Source of the DNA: Rhizomys pruinosus
Lineage: Eukaryota > Chordata > Mammalia > Rodentia > Spalacidae
Direction: 5' to 3'
Assembly: GCA_009823505.1 (NCBI GenBank)
Contig: VZQC01001592.1
Coordinates: 979,714 to 1,043,713 of the forward strand
DNA length: 64,000 nt
Positions 35,001-48,000 of this stretch are shown here, one piece after another. Made by a program: the position numbers and the translations under genes. The notes under the pieces were generated by a model. It worked only from the letters and a program-made list of their open reading frames with translations, was not told the origin of the DNA and did not search any database. Position 1 is the stretch's first letter, and each line of letters starts with the position of its first letter.

Positions 35001-38000
35001 GGTTAACTGGTGACATTTCAATACGGGCGATGGAGTAGGTAATAATATTGTATAAGTATTAAATGTTCTGATTTTGATCATTTTAATCTTGTTGTTATTT
35101 TGAGACAGGGTCTCCTTGTAGCCCAGGCTGGCCTGGAACTCACTACGTAGACCAGGCTGGCCTTGATCTCACAGAGATCATGAGATGTAGGATGCCTCTG
35201 CCTCCTGAGTGCCAGGATTAAAGCATGTGCCACCATGCCAGGTGGTCATTTTAATTTTTAAAAATGTATTTAAGGGGCTGGAGAGATGGCCTAGCGGTTA
35301 AGAGCACTGACCGCTCTTACAGAGGACCCAGGTTCGATCCCCAGCACCCACATGGCGGCCGAGAACCGTCTGAAACTCCAATTCCAGGAGAACTCCAGTT
35401 CCAGGGGAATCCGACACCCTCTTCTGACCTCCGCGGCATTGCACAACACGGGTGCACAAATTTTCATGCAGACAGTACATTCATACACATACAGAAATAA
35501 ATAAAAATTAAAATAAAAAAAATTTTTTAATGTATTTAACTCTGAAAACTGAGATACTGTGGTACTTCCAAAATATTACGTATATTCAAATGATAATATG
35601 TTAATATTTGGGGTATATGATGACCAATTTTACCTGTTTATTTTTACTTATTATTTTTAAGTGGATGAGTGTTTTACCTACATGTATGTAAGTGTACCAT
35701 GTGCATACAATGCCGAAAGAGGCCAGAAGAGTGCATCAGATCCCTGACATTTAAGTTATAAACACTTGTTACCTACTATGGGTGCTGGGAACTAAACCCT
35801 GGTTATTTTCAAGAGCAGCCAGTGCTTTTACCTGCTGAGCCATCTTTCCAGCTCCTTTTTTTCTAACTTTTTAAAGGGAGAAACTAGAAAATGAAAAATC
35901 TGGGTATGGGACTGTAAAGATGATTTAAGAGCATTTACTGCTCTTGCAGAGGACATGAGTTCAGCTCCCAGAGCCCATATCGGGTGGCCCCCAAACCTCC
36001 AGTAACTCCAGCTCCAGGGAGAACTGACACTTCAGCCTGTGCAGGCACCAGCACTCATGTGCACATATGTACAACCAGACGCATATACATACACATAATT
36101 CAAAATAATTATGTATGGCTTATATTTTATTTCTACTGAGCAACACTAGTTAATACTAATAACTTTCATAACAGAAATGAAGTTTATTTCTGGCACTATC
36201 CCTTGGCTGAGTGCATTGTTCTATGTGAGCTCATTTTGTGCAAGTCCAGCATTTTTACCCAGTGATAAGGCATAAGCAGGATTCATGCTTTGTGCACTTA
36301 CCTCTGTGCAGGCAGAGGAGGGAGCCCTGGCCCTCCGCAGCTCTGCAGAGTCAGGAGTGAAGAACTGCAGCAGCAGGCGCTGGAGAGGCTGGGGAATGAT
36401 AGGGAACAAAGGTTTCTCAGTACTGAGGCTGCATCGATATCTTTGACACAGTGCCGTCAGTTGTGCTGGATAGCTTCGGTTGTCAACTTGACAGACCTGG
36501 GAAGAGGAAACTGCAATTGGGGTCGTTCTTCTAACAGGCTGATCTGGGAGCATGTGTGTGAGGCATTTTCTTGTTTAGCCCACTGTGGGTAGTGCCACCC
36601 CTGGGCATGTGGTGCTAGGTTGTATAACAAAGCAGCCTGGGCATAGGCCAGAGGAGCAGGCCAGTAAGCAGTGTCCCTCCACAGTCTGTGCTTTAGTTCT
36701 AGTCTGCAGGTTCCTGCTTGAGCTTCTGCCCTCTCTTCCCTTGATGAAGGACTGACGTACCGTAAAGCTGAAATAAATTCTCCCCAAGTTGCTTCTGGTC
36801 ATGGTATTTATTACAACAGTAGAAAAATAACTAAAACACCCATTCCACACTTCAAATGTTGTCCTTAATGCATAGCTGTCATATTTGCATGATGCTATTT
36901 GTCTTTCACATGAATATTGTCTTTGAATACCATATTTTTTCGAGACAGGGTCTCCCTTAAGTCTCAGCTGGCCTGGAGCTCACTATGTAGACCAGGCTGG
37001 CCTTGAATTCACAGAGATCTGCCTGCCTCTGCCTCCCGAGTGGTGGGATTAAAGGCATGTGCCACCATGCCCCGCTTTGAACACCGTAATTTTTTTTTTT
37101 CATTTTACTTCTTATGTGTATGAGTGTACTGCCTGCATGTAGGTAGGTGCACCCCTGTCATGCAATGCTGCGGAGGTCAAAAGAGGGTATTGGATTCCCC
37201 TGGAAGTGAAGTTAAAGATGGTTCTTAGTGGCCATGTGGGTACTGGGAATTGAACCCAGGTCCTCTGCAAGAGCAGTCAGTGCTCTTAACCGCTGAGCCA
37301 TCTCTCCAGACCCTGAATACTATATATACATATATATATATTTTTTGTCTTTTTGAGACAGGGTCTCCCTGTAGCCCCAGCTGGCCTGGAACTCACTCTG
37401 TAGACCAGGCTGGCCTTGAACTCACAAAGATCCGCCTGCCTCTGCCTCCCAAGTGCTAGGATTAAAGGCATGCGCCACCACACCCGGCCAATATTTTTAA
37501 AGACAGAATAAAAAAGGGTAACTGGGGCATGTCTTAGAAATTCTGTGGGGCTGGAGAGATGGCCTAGCGGTTAAGAGCACCAACTGCTCTTGCAGAGTAC
37601 CCAGGTTAGATCCCCAGCATCCACATGGTGGCTGAGAACCATCTTTAACTCCAGTTCCAGAAGCGTCCGGTGAACTCTTCTGACCTCCACGGCATTGCAC
37701 GACACGGGTGCACAAACCTACATGTAGACAGTACATTCATATATAAAAAATAAATAAAATTAAAAAAAATTCTAAAATAAAATTTCCATTATCCTGTAAG
37801 TAGTTTGCAACCAAAACTATTTGTTGTATTGACTGACTTGTTGGTTCATTCATTCTGGGGATGGAACCCAGGGTCTTGAACATGGTGGCATATGTTCTTT
37901 TTTTTTTTTTTTTGGTATTTTTGAGACAGGGCCTCCCTTTAGTCCCAGGCTGGCCTTGAACTCAGAGAGATATACCTGCCTCTGCCTCCAGAGTGCTGGG

Positions 38001-38557
38001 ATTAAAGGTGTGGGCCACCATGCCCGACTAGACATGTGTTCTAACCCTGAACTATACCCCTAATCTTCTACCCCAACTGCATTTTAATTAAATCCTCATA
38101 CGTTCAGCAAATTGTGTACTTTCCAAGTACTGGGCAATGACCGTGGTAAACGCTGTATGAAGTCCTCCATTAAGCACTCAGTTGGGAGGACTACAGATAT
38201 AGGTCAGCCGCTAGAGTGTTTGCCCAGTATGCACAAAGCCTCGGGTTTGATTGCCAGCAGCGTATAAACTAGATGCAGTGCAGATGCTTGTAATCCTGGC
38301 ACTTGGGGAGTCGAGTCAGGGGGTTCAGAAGTTATCTTCAGCAACATAATGAATTTGAGGCTGGTCTAGGCTACATGAGATGCTGTCTCAGTAAAACGGT
38401 GGAGCTGACGAGATAACTGAATGGTTAAGAGTGCTTGCTGTTCTTCCAAAGGACCCAAGTCCAATTCCCAGAATCCACACCAAGCAGCTCACAACTACTT
38501 GTGACTCTAGCTGCAGGGCATATAAAGCCCTCTTTTGGTTTATGTGGGTACTTGTAG

Positions 38558-38597
<40 letters not shown>

Positions 38598-40539
38598 GAG
38601 AGAAATCTTAAAAAATACTCAGTAATCTCTATGAGTCTGTATGCCAAGATGAAGGCTGCATATCAAGAAACAATACCAGACAGGAGAAACCTTCCTTTGA
38701 GTCACTGCCAGTCCAAGAGACTCCCAAAATGACACAGGCTATTGCCACAGCCCTTGATTGCCTCCCATAACCTGCAGGGAAGACCCTATTGCTGAAGACA
38801 GAACATACTTTGGAGACTGGATCTTGAGCAATGGAACTGGATCTGACCTGGAAGCCACCACCCTGAAGGCTGCTCTCATAGCTATGGAGAGCGCTATGCA
38901 AGCCACTAAGGGCGAACATCAATCAATGGTCCAACAATAGCCTCAAGACCAGATATCCATGTCAATGACCAGCACAGCACACAACACTGGTGCAATAGTG
39001 GCACTTCTACCTTGGGGGAAATCAGTGGCTAACCAATTGGACCTAAGCCCACTCAGTGGGAGGAAACTCAAGTGTGGTATTGTAAACATAGTCAGATGCA
39101 TGTGACTGGAGAAGTCATAGATCTTAGAGAACTCCCCAAGGTTGACACATTCCTTAGACTAGGTAACATTTTACTAACTACAAAAGAAATATCCTTATAT
39201 TTACAGACAGATATCCCAGACACCACTCAGAAAAAAAAACTTCTTTTGCACCAGATGAGAATAGTTCAACTGGATGAGAATCCACAACTGGATGCAGACA
39301 GACATGGTCTGCGAATGTATCAGGCCTAGGCGACACATCTACAATGCAACCTCTACATATAAGCCCTAAGCATCATAGAACAAGGACTCAAGAAGGCATT
39401 AACTACCTCTTAACTCTCATTAAGGAAGCTCCTTCGTTCAATAGGAGACTAGGGACTCAAAAGGGCCTGAATGGCCAAACTGTGAAGATTAGGAGTCTAT
39501 AAAATGTGGGTCTGTGGACAGACTGCCTATATTCAGCTTCACCCACCCAGGGCTCAGGGAACATTGTGGAAGAGGGCAGAAAGATTGGAAGAGCCGGGGG
39601 GGTAACACAAAACCAAACGGAAATGAATCCTACAAGAAGGGTAGCTGGACAAAGGACTTTATGGAATACCGAAGTATACTGTACTGATGACCTTTCAATC
39701 CCCAAAGGGAAACCCAGCTGTCCAGTAGAGGAAGGGGCCCCCACCATTACCCTGGAATGGATCTCAGATCCCTGTGATTGTCCAATGGAATAGTATGGGT
39801 CAGTCTTCCTGAAGTAGGAGAACAGGACAAAGAAGGGGCTTCCAGAGGCATCAAAGGCATCATGTAAAAGAAGTGAATTGGCAGAAAGACTGAAAACCTA
39901 TCCCCAGAAGGGGTCCTTATGAGGGACAGAGCATGTGAGGGAATAGAGAAAGATTTCCAAGTGCCAGAGAAGGCAGGCACTGTGTGGCGACCCCATCAAA
40001 GATCAGCACTATTATGGCCAGAGGCTTTGGAGCCTTGGACCTTTCCCAGCTCTCAAGCCCATTTCCATGCCCTCAGTGCCTTTATCTTTCTTAACAATCA
40101 GTCTCTATTTCTCTCCTGTTTTAATTGCACAACTGTGTGTGTGTGTGTATGTGTGTGTGTTTTTTCTTCTTTCACCATGTTCTTCCTAGAGTGGTGGCAA
40201 GAGCCTTTACCCGCTGTGCCATATCATAAGTCCCAATTGTCTCTATCACCATCCATCTGTCTCTAGGACAATTCTATGTTCCAGAACACATGAACCTCGG
40301 GATCTCAATGGGTGGCTGCAGACTCTAATCCATGCCTGTAACATCCTGAAGTGATGTAGTAATAAGTACACATCACATATTATGAATGAGCTCCAAAAAT
40401 CTTGAAGTTGAATCCACTTTACCTATAGAGAGAGCTCTCCTTTTTCTAAAAGATGTGGAATAAGAACGAAAGGGAACAGCAACCAGACAAGTCCTGAAAA
40501 ATAAAATGCTCTATGACAGCTTTACTAAGTCAGTGCATA

Positions 40540-40619
<80 letters not shown>

Positions 40620-42045
40620 AAGGAAGGAAGGAAGGAAGGAAAAAGGTAGGAGAAAAGTATGGTTAAAGCACTCTCAGGGGGCTGCAGAAATAGCTCAGCA
40701 GTTAAGAGCACTGACTGTTCTTGCAGAGGACCTGGGTTCAATTCCCAGCACCCACATGGTAGCTAACAACTGTCTGTAACTCCAGTTCCAGGGGAGCCTT
40801 TTCTGATCACCATGGGCATTGTATGACACAGGCATGCTTACATACATGCAGGCTATGCTCTCATACACACGAAATAAAAATAATAATTTTTTAAAATGTA
40901 TTTATTCTTGTATGTGTATGAATGTACTGTCTGCATGCAGGTTTGTGCACCCTTGTCGTGCAATGCCATGGAGGTCAGAAGAGGGTCTCAGATTCCCCTA
41001 GAACTGGAGTCAAAGATGGTTCTTAGCCGCCATGTGGGTGCTGGGGATCGAACCTGGGTCCTCTGCAAGAGCAGTAGGCGCTCTTAACCACTACGCTATC
41101 TCTCCAGCCCCAAAATAATAAAATATTTTTACAAAGGAGTCTCAGAAACCTAACAGGCAGGCAAAATGCATTGTCTTAAGTTAGATTTACCTTTGAACAA
41201 CCAGATATTTTTGAAATAAAGTTGAAACAAGGTGCAGTCTGTGAAATGATATTACACAATATTAGAGACACTGTTTTCTAATTTTAACTCTGCAATGCTT
41301 TTGACCATGAAAGTAAATGCTGTCTTTTAACCTACAAACCAAAACAATATATATTAATTTTTTCATCTCTACTAACAAATAGATAGAAAATTTAAGAAAA
41401 ACATTTTTACCTATGAAATATGTCAAATTCTTTGCTTATTTAAATTACAAGTAAAACCACTGGCCCGCTCAGGACAGCCAAAACTTCATTTAGTCCGATC
41501 CCTTTGGTAAAAGCACAGATGAACTCAGCCGGTCTGGGAGCCAGTTTGGCAATTTGTTTTGAAGGTATTTAAAATACAGCAATTTGGATGGGAGGAAGGG
41601 AAAGGGGAACATGTCTAAATTGAACTGAAAAACGATGTCTGAAACACACAAAACATCAATAAAAGTATTATATTAAAAAATCAATTTTTAAATTCTTCCC
41701 TTTCTAGAAATTTATCCTGAAAAAATAATCGGAAACACAATGGACCAAAGATGGTTGTGCACACCTTTAATCCCAGCATTCAGGAGGCAGAGGCATGTGG
41801 ATCTCTGTGAGTTTGGCTCCAGGCCAGCCAGGGCTTCATGGTGAGACCTTGTCTCAAAAGAACAAGACAGGGGGGCTGGAGAGATGGCCTAGCGGTTAAG
41901 AGCGCCGACCGCTCTTACAGAGGACCCGGGTTCGGTCCCCAGCCCCACATGGCGGCCGAGAGCCGTCTGAAACTCCAATTCCAGGAGAACTCCAGTTCCA
42001 GGGGAATCCGACACCCTCTTCTGACCTCCGCGGCATTGCACGACA
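32001..42045 (+). repeat. 10-kb direct duplication, copy 2
   Basis: Copy 1 coordinates plus 10108 at the left edge, falling to plus 10046 at the right edge because of indels. Changes include a 28-bp loss in a B1 near 37950, a shorter GAAA/GGAA array near 40.6 kb and a 3-bp gain near 36525. It carries the same SINEs, unknown segments and simple repeats as copy 1. Confidence 0.97.
40542..40643. repeat. (GAAA)n(GA)n(GGAA)n array (copy 2)
   Basis: Same array as in copy 1, but the GGAA part is only about 25 bp. The difference is about the largest between the two blocks and is what two alleles of a microsatellite would show. Confidence 0.97.
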
Positions 42046-42098
42046 CGGGTGCACAGACTTGCATGCAGACAGTACACTGATACACATACGAAAATAAA
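41873..42098 (+). repeat. B3-like SINE, long subfamily, complete version
   Basis: Same insertion as at 31827, here with its full tail (gacttgcatgcagacag then A-rich). Confidence 0.94.
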
Positions 42099-42107
42099 TA
42101 AAAATAA

Positions 42108-42262
42108 ATGCCAGGCGTGGCGGCGCACGCCTTTAATCCTAGCACTTAGGAGGCAGAGGCACGCGGCTCTCTGTGAGTCGAAGGCCAGCCTGGTCTACAG
42201 ATGAGAGTTCCAGACAAGCCGGCCAGCACCAGGGAGACCCTGTCTTCAAAAAAAAAAAAAAA
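42108..42262 (+). repeat. B1 SINE with many small errors
   Basis: Clear B1 but with small insertions and losses (gtgagtcgaaggcc, cagatgagagttcc, tgtcttcaaaa) not shared with other local B1 copies. Confidence 0.88.
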
Positions 42263-42294
42263 AAAAACGAAAAAGGACAAGCAGTTACAGGCGC

Positions 42295-42520
42295 AGGCGC
42301 TGGAGAGATGGCCTAGCCGGTTAAGAGAGCGGACTGCTCTTGCAGAGGAACCCGGGTTCGGTTCCCAGCACCACCGTGGCGGCTAAGAACCCAATCTTTA
42401 ACCTCCAGTTCCAGGGGGAATCGATGCCTCTTTGCTGAACCTCCGCTGGCATTGCACGAAGGGTGCACAAAACCTACTTCAGACAGTACATTCATACAAT
42501 ACACAAAAATAAAAAATAAG
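42295..42520 (+). repeat. B3-like SINE with many single-base indels
   Basis: Compared with other copies it has gccggttaag, gaggaacccgggtt, agaacccaatc, aacctccag and loses several bases in the tail. These indel-type differences look like uncorrected long-read error. Confidence 0.88.
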
Positions 42521-42548
42521 AAATATATATCTGATATTGGCTGACCAT

Positions 42549-42700
42549 ATTATGTTTTTGTGTTGTGTGTGTTGTGTGAGGTGTTGTGTGTGTGATGTGG
42601 AGGATGTGATGATGTGTGATGTGGAGGAGAGAGATAGGAGAGAGGAGAGAGAGAGAGAGAGAGGGGGAGACGGAGTATCGAGGGAGAGATAGAGAGATGG
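42549..42700. repeat. TG-rich then GA-rich low complexity
   Basis: Imperfect tgtgttgtgtg and gatgtggagga units, then (GA)n to about 42663. Confidence 0.9.
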
Positions 42701-42724
42701 GTGCCATGGGGTGTCACTTGTTTC

Positions 42725-42955
42725 TGCCTCACACGTCCATGTTCCACGTCTTCATATTCCACGTGTTCATGTTCCACGAGTGTCCCAGTCATCCTGCTGT
42801 CTCTGTCTCCCATCTCATCAGGGGCATGCTGGGATTACAGACGTGCACCAGCACAGTGTCTGGCTCTTTTAAAGGTGGGTTTTAGGACTCAAACTCGGGT
42901 TGGTGGCTACTGCAGCCAGCACTTTTCCTGGCTGAGCCGTCTTGGTGCCTCATGT
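42725..42955 (-). repeat. B4-type SINE, degraded
   Basis: ggcatgctgggattacagac and actcaaactcgggttgg, then gctgagccgtcttgg, are a reversed B4 order. The left end holds a short repeat of ttccacgtnttcat, about three times. Confidence 0.55.
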
Positions 42956-43284
42956 ATTTTTTTAACAGCAAAAAAAATTAGGAACCCAGCACAAAGCGGT
43001 TCCCAAAAATTCAGTATTTTAATATCAATATTAAAAATGGTCAAGATGGTATAATTATTTATTATGAATAATATTAAATTGAAGAGGTTTTGATAAGGAA
43101 AATAATCAATAAAATGTTACATAAAAAATCCAGTCATGTGAGATTTATAGCAGAATTTAACATTTTTAAATTGAAAAGAATGGGAGATCTCTTGAGCCCA
43201 GCAGAAGGAAGAACACGAGACAGGTAGGAACTGGGTGGTGTCTTGGCGAGCTGATTGTTGGTCGTTTGGTCCTGCTGTATTTGG

Positions 43285-43420
43285 TTTGATTGGACTTTGT
43301 GGCCTGTGAGGTGGAGTTATCCCCCCAGCTGGGATTAAAGGAGAGGTCTTTGGCTTGATTAGATCTAGTGGATGTGGGGGAGGAGTTATCCTCCAGCCGG
43401 TATTAAAGGCACGCTGTGTG
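43285..43420 (+). repeat. Two ~69-bp units in the L1 5' UTR
   Basis: Unit 1 starts tttgattggactttgtgg (43285) and unit 2 starts cttgattagatctagtgg (43354). Both contain gaggagttatcc or gtggagttatcc followed by attaaagg. Rodent L1 promoters are commonly built of tandem monomers, so these may be a short version. Confidence 0.6.
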
Positions 43421-43460
43421 ACTCTTGAGATTTGAGGACTCTCTGAGCGGGCTGAAGAAG

Positions 43461-43506
<46 letters not shown>

Positions 43507-43550
43507 ACCCCCCCCCCCCCCCTCCCCCCCACCACCACCCCCCCACCCAC

Positions 43551-43620
<70 letters not shown>

Positions 43621-43627
43621 ACCCCCC

Positions 43628-43697
<70 letters not shown>
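43461..43697. repeat. 237-bp poly-C tract
   Basis: Almost pure C, with only about 15 A or T interruptions, including a cluster of accaccacc-type units near 43531-43551. It sits between the L1 5' UTR units and ORF1. The proline- or glycine-only open frames across it are artefacts of composition. Confidence 0.97.
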
Positions 43698-43699
<2 letters not shown>

Positions 43700-44378
43700 C
43701 CAAACTGATATTACGAAGAAGGATCTGAAGGAGGCAAGCAAAGCACGCCTTAAACACAGTGAAGAGGCACTTCAGACTCACATTGGAATTACAGGCAAGG
43801 AGAAAGCCCATATGCCCGGATCACGAAGAAGAGACTAACTACACTGGAAAGGTGCAGGATAAGCCCACGCCAAGCTTTACTAACCATATGGATGACTCCT
43901 GCAGTGGGATCCCCCGGGGATGCCCCAGGACACAGCAATCAGAAAACACAATTGGGAAATACTTAAAGAACTACAAATCATAACGGAACAAAATTAAAGA
44001 ACTAAGAAAAGAGCATGAGGACGAGAGAGAGAGATGACAAACTCCGGAAAGAGTAGAAACACTGAAAAAGATGCCATGCTGAAAAAGAAAAAGGCACCAC
44101 CGCCAACAAAAGATCTACAAAAAGAGATCGATAAGCTCCAAAAAAGAAATAGAACCACTCAAGAAATCAGCAGAGGAAATGAAAAAAGGAATCAAACACT
44201 CAATCAACTCAAGAGGAAAGGAATGAAAAAAAAAAAAAAAAAGCCTCAGAAGCAGAATGGCGGAAGCAGACCCAAGAATATCAGACCTGGAGGACAACCA
44301 CCAGAAAAACAACTAAAACCCAAGGAAAGATTATGAACAATTTAAAAAATACACAAAAATGGAACAACCAGGGACACT

Positions 44379-44582
44379 ATGAAAAGATCAAACCTCCGCA
44401 TCATAGGAATAAGAGAAGGAGAAGCATCCCAAGAGACAGTGTATGGACCAGATCTTCATCAGAATAATAGAGAAAAACTTCCCAAACTAAAAAAGGAAAA
44501 ATCAATACCAATACAAGACGCACATCGAACTCCAAACAGGACAAGATCAGAAAAGAAATTCTCCACGCCACCTCATAGTTAA
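44379..44582 (+). pseudogene. L1 ORF1 fragment (RNA-binding middle region)
   Basis: This is the best preserved ORF1 piece, holding the NLRIIGI motif typical of the L1 ORF1p RNA-recognition domain. The frame is lost on both sides. The upstream lysine-rich piece at 44034-44336 corresponds to the coiled-coil part but is out of register. Confidence 0.8.
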
Positions 44583-45049
44583 ACCTGCTGGACACCCAAA
44601 ACAAAGAGAAAATTTTAAAGACAAGAGAAAAAACTATACCAATGTGACTCTAAGGGGAAAAACCTATCAGAATAAAAACGGACTTCTCACAGCAAACGAT
44701 TAAGGCAAAAGAAGAAACCTGGAGCAAAGAATTCCCAGTGTGAAGGGACACTGGCTGCACCAGCCCAGGTTACTATACCCAGCAAAAATGTCAATCATGT
44801 TGAAAGAGAGGAACCTCTTCCATGCCATGAGAAAAACAACTTGAAAGAATACATGTCGGAAAACCAACCCCTCAGAGAATACTTGAAAGCCCATCCAAAG
44901 AACAGACGAAAGGAGCCACAAACCCAGGCAACTAGAAGGAGAACTCAATAAACGCATACTGCAGAAGAGAAAGTAGAACCTATCAAAACCGGCAGATGGA
45001 TAATAAGGCAAAATGAAGCAACACAAACTATCAGTCATAACCTTAACTA

Positions 45050-48000
45050 TAATGGTTAAAATTCCCCAATCAAAAGACATAGATGGGAGATTTGATTAGG
45101 AAAAGAATTCCACGATATGCTGTTTACAAGAAACGCATCTTACCTCAAGGACAGGCACCACCTTAACGTGAAGGGATGAAAAAAATATTTCAAGCAACTG
45201 GTACCAAAAGAAAGCAGGTGTTGCTATTTTAATATCGGATAAAATTAGACTTCAAATTTAAAAGGGAAATCAGAAGAGACAAAGACGGCCATTACATTTT
45301 CATCAAAGAACAATCCACCAAGAAGATTTCACCATTATGAATATATATGCCCCAAATTCTGGTGCACCACTACTTTATAAAGAAAATTCTCAGGACCACA
45401 ACGTCACAGACTAACCCCAGCACCCTCATAGTGGGAGATCTTCAATACTCCACTGAGCCTTTGGATAGGTCAACAGCGGACAACAAATAAACAGAGAGAC
45501 ATCTGAATTCAACCGATATTCTACACCAAATGGACCTCATAGACCTCTACCGAACACTCCATCCAAATACCAGAGAATATACTTTCTCCTCACAACCCAC
45601 GGGAACATTCTCCAAAATCGACCACATCCTGGGCCACAGAAGATACTACAAATACAAAACGATGGAAATAATTCATGCATCCTGCATGCCCACAGTGCAA
45701 TGACGCTCAACATTCAACAACACCAGGACCAGCCCTCCTGCCTACAAGAAACAGGAGCCTAAACAACACACTCTTTGATAATGAATGGGTCAAGGAGCGA
45801 TAAAGAAAAAGAAATTAAAAAAACCATTCCTGGAACTGGAATGACAGACACTCCAACAACAACAAAAAAACTTATGGGATACCTTAAACGCAGTTCCTAA
45901 GGAGGGAAATTTATAGCCCTGGGAAACTACATAAAAAAAAAAAAACAGAACGAGCACAAGTGATTAATCTAACACTACAGGCAAAAGCACTTGATAGGCA
46001 AACAACAGATGAGCCCTAAACGGCAACAGACAGGAGGCAATAACAAAAATCAGAGCGAAATCAATGAAATAGAACAAAGAAAACAATACCAAAAATCAAT
46101 GAGCCAAAAAGTTGGTTCTTGAAAGAATAAAACAAGATAGACCAGACCTCTAGCCCAGTTAAAACGAAAGAAGGAACAGGAAACAACTCAAAATTAACAC
46201 AATCTGTGATGAAAGGGAACATTATCCCAACGGACAAGGAAAAGATCACGAAAATTATATGGGAATATACAAGAACCTATATTCTACCAAGTTTTGGAAA
46301 TCTAGAAGAAAGGATGTGAATATCTGCAATCTTGGGAATCACCAAAGCTTGGCCAAGAGGAGACAAGCAGCTTAAACAGACCCAAAAAACATGAAGAAAT
46401 TGAAAAAAAAAAAAAAAAAAAAAAACCTCCAACTAAAAAAAGCCCAGGCCCAGACGGTTTCACAGCAGAATTCACTAAAAACATTTCAAAAAGACCTACA
46501 ACCATTATTTCTGAAACTGTTTAGAAGTATACAATCAGAGGGAACTCTCCCAAATTCTTCTATGAAGCCACCATCATCTATTACCAAAAACCAGGCAAAG
46601 CTACAACCAAAAAGGAGAATTCTAGACCCATTCCCTAATGAACACAGATTGCCAAAATTCTAAACAGAATACTGGCAACATCGCCCCTACAGAACCCACC
46701 TCAAGAAGATTCATCCATCAGACAAGTCGGATTCATCCCATAGATGCAGGAGGTTCAACATACGGAAATCCATAAACATCATCAAACACATAAAACGGAA
46801 ATCAAGACAATAAACCACACCATCATCTCAATTATGCTGAAAAAGCCTTTGACCAAAATCCAGCCTCCCTTCATGCTAAAGTCCTAGAAGGAATTGGATT
46901 CGGGGGATCATTCTTCAATGTAACTAACGGCCATATACAGGAAACCCACAGCCAATATCATCCAAAGGGAACTGACGGAAACATTCCCTTTAAAGTAGGA
47001 AAACTCTGCAAGGCTGCCCCCTATCACCACTTCCTCTTCAACATAGTTGCTTGAAAACACTGCTAGAGCAATAAGGCAATAAGGCAAAAGGATATAAGGA
47101 GTACTAATTGGAAAAGAGGAAGTCAAACTATCCCTATTTGCTGCATGATATGATTGTTTACTTAAGCGATGCAAAAAACTCCACCAGAAAACTCCTAGAA
47201 AACGATTAACAGCTCAGCAACGTGGCAGGATACAAAATTAACCTTAGAAAATCAAGGGCCTTTCTTTCCCAACAACAACGACTGGAGAGAAGAATTCAAA
47301 GAGACCTTTCCCACTCCCAATAGCATCAAAAACAATAAGATACCTAGTAACAAACCTAACAAAGACACCAAAGACCTCTACAACAAAAAATTTTAAAACC
47401 CTAAAGAAAGAATGAAGAAGACCTCCGAGTGGAAAAACCTCCCATGTCAATGGATTTGTTTTTTTTCGGAAAATTAAAATTGTAAAAATGTCCATTTTAC
47501 CCAAAACTCCTGTATAGATTTAATGCAATACCACTCAAAATACCCAAGGGTTTCTTCACAGCTTGGAAACAAACGTTCTTAATTATTGGAAGAAAACAAA
47601 AGGACCCCGAATAGCCAATTCAATCCTGAGTGAAAAGAGCTCCACAGCGCGGGATCTCTATACCAGATTTTAAAACTATACTACAGGGCTATAGTCCTAA
47701 AAAACAGCCCGGTACTGGCACAAAAAAACAGACCTCGTGACCAATGGAACAAAACCGAAGATCCAAATTAGAGCACATTATTTCAGCCACTTCGTATTTG
47801 ACAGGGGGCCAAGAAACAACAATGGAGAAAAGACAGCATCTTCAGCAAGTGTGTTGGCAAAACTGGATCACCACTGTAGAAGAATGAAATTAAACCCTAC
47901 CTCTCGCCCTGTACAAACGTCCACTCCAGATGGAATTAAAGACCTCAACTTGAAACCCCCAACTCTGAAGGTGATAGAAATGAAAAAGTTGTCAGCAAAC

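Noticed and set aside
21893..42045. A genuine recent segmental duplication of biological interest
   Set aside because: The single N exactly at the junction and the allele-like differences make an assembly artefact more likely, though this cannot be excluded without reads.
43386..43838. Poly-proline or poly-glycine open frames of 112-141 codons
   Set aside because: They are produced only by the poly-C tract and have no coding signature on either side.
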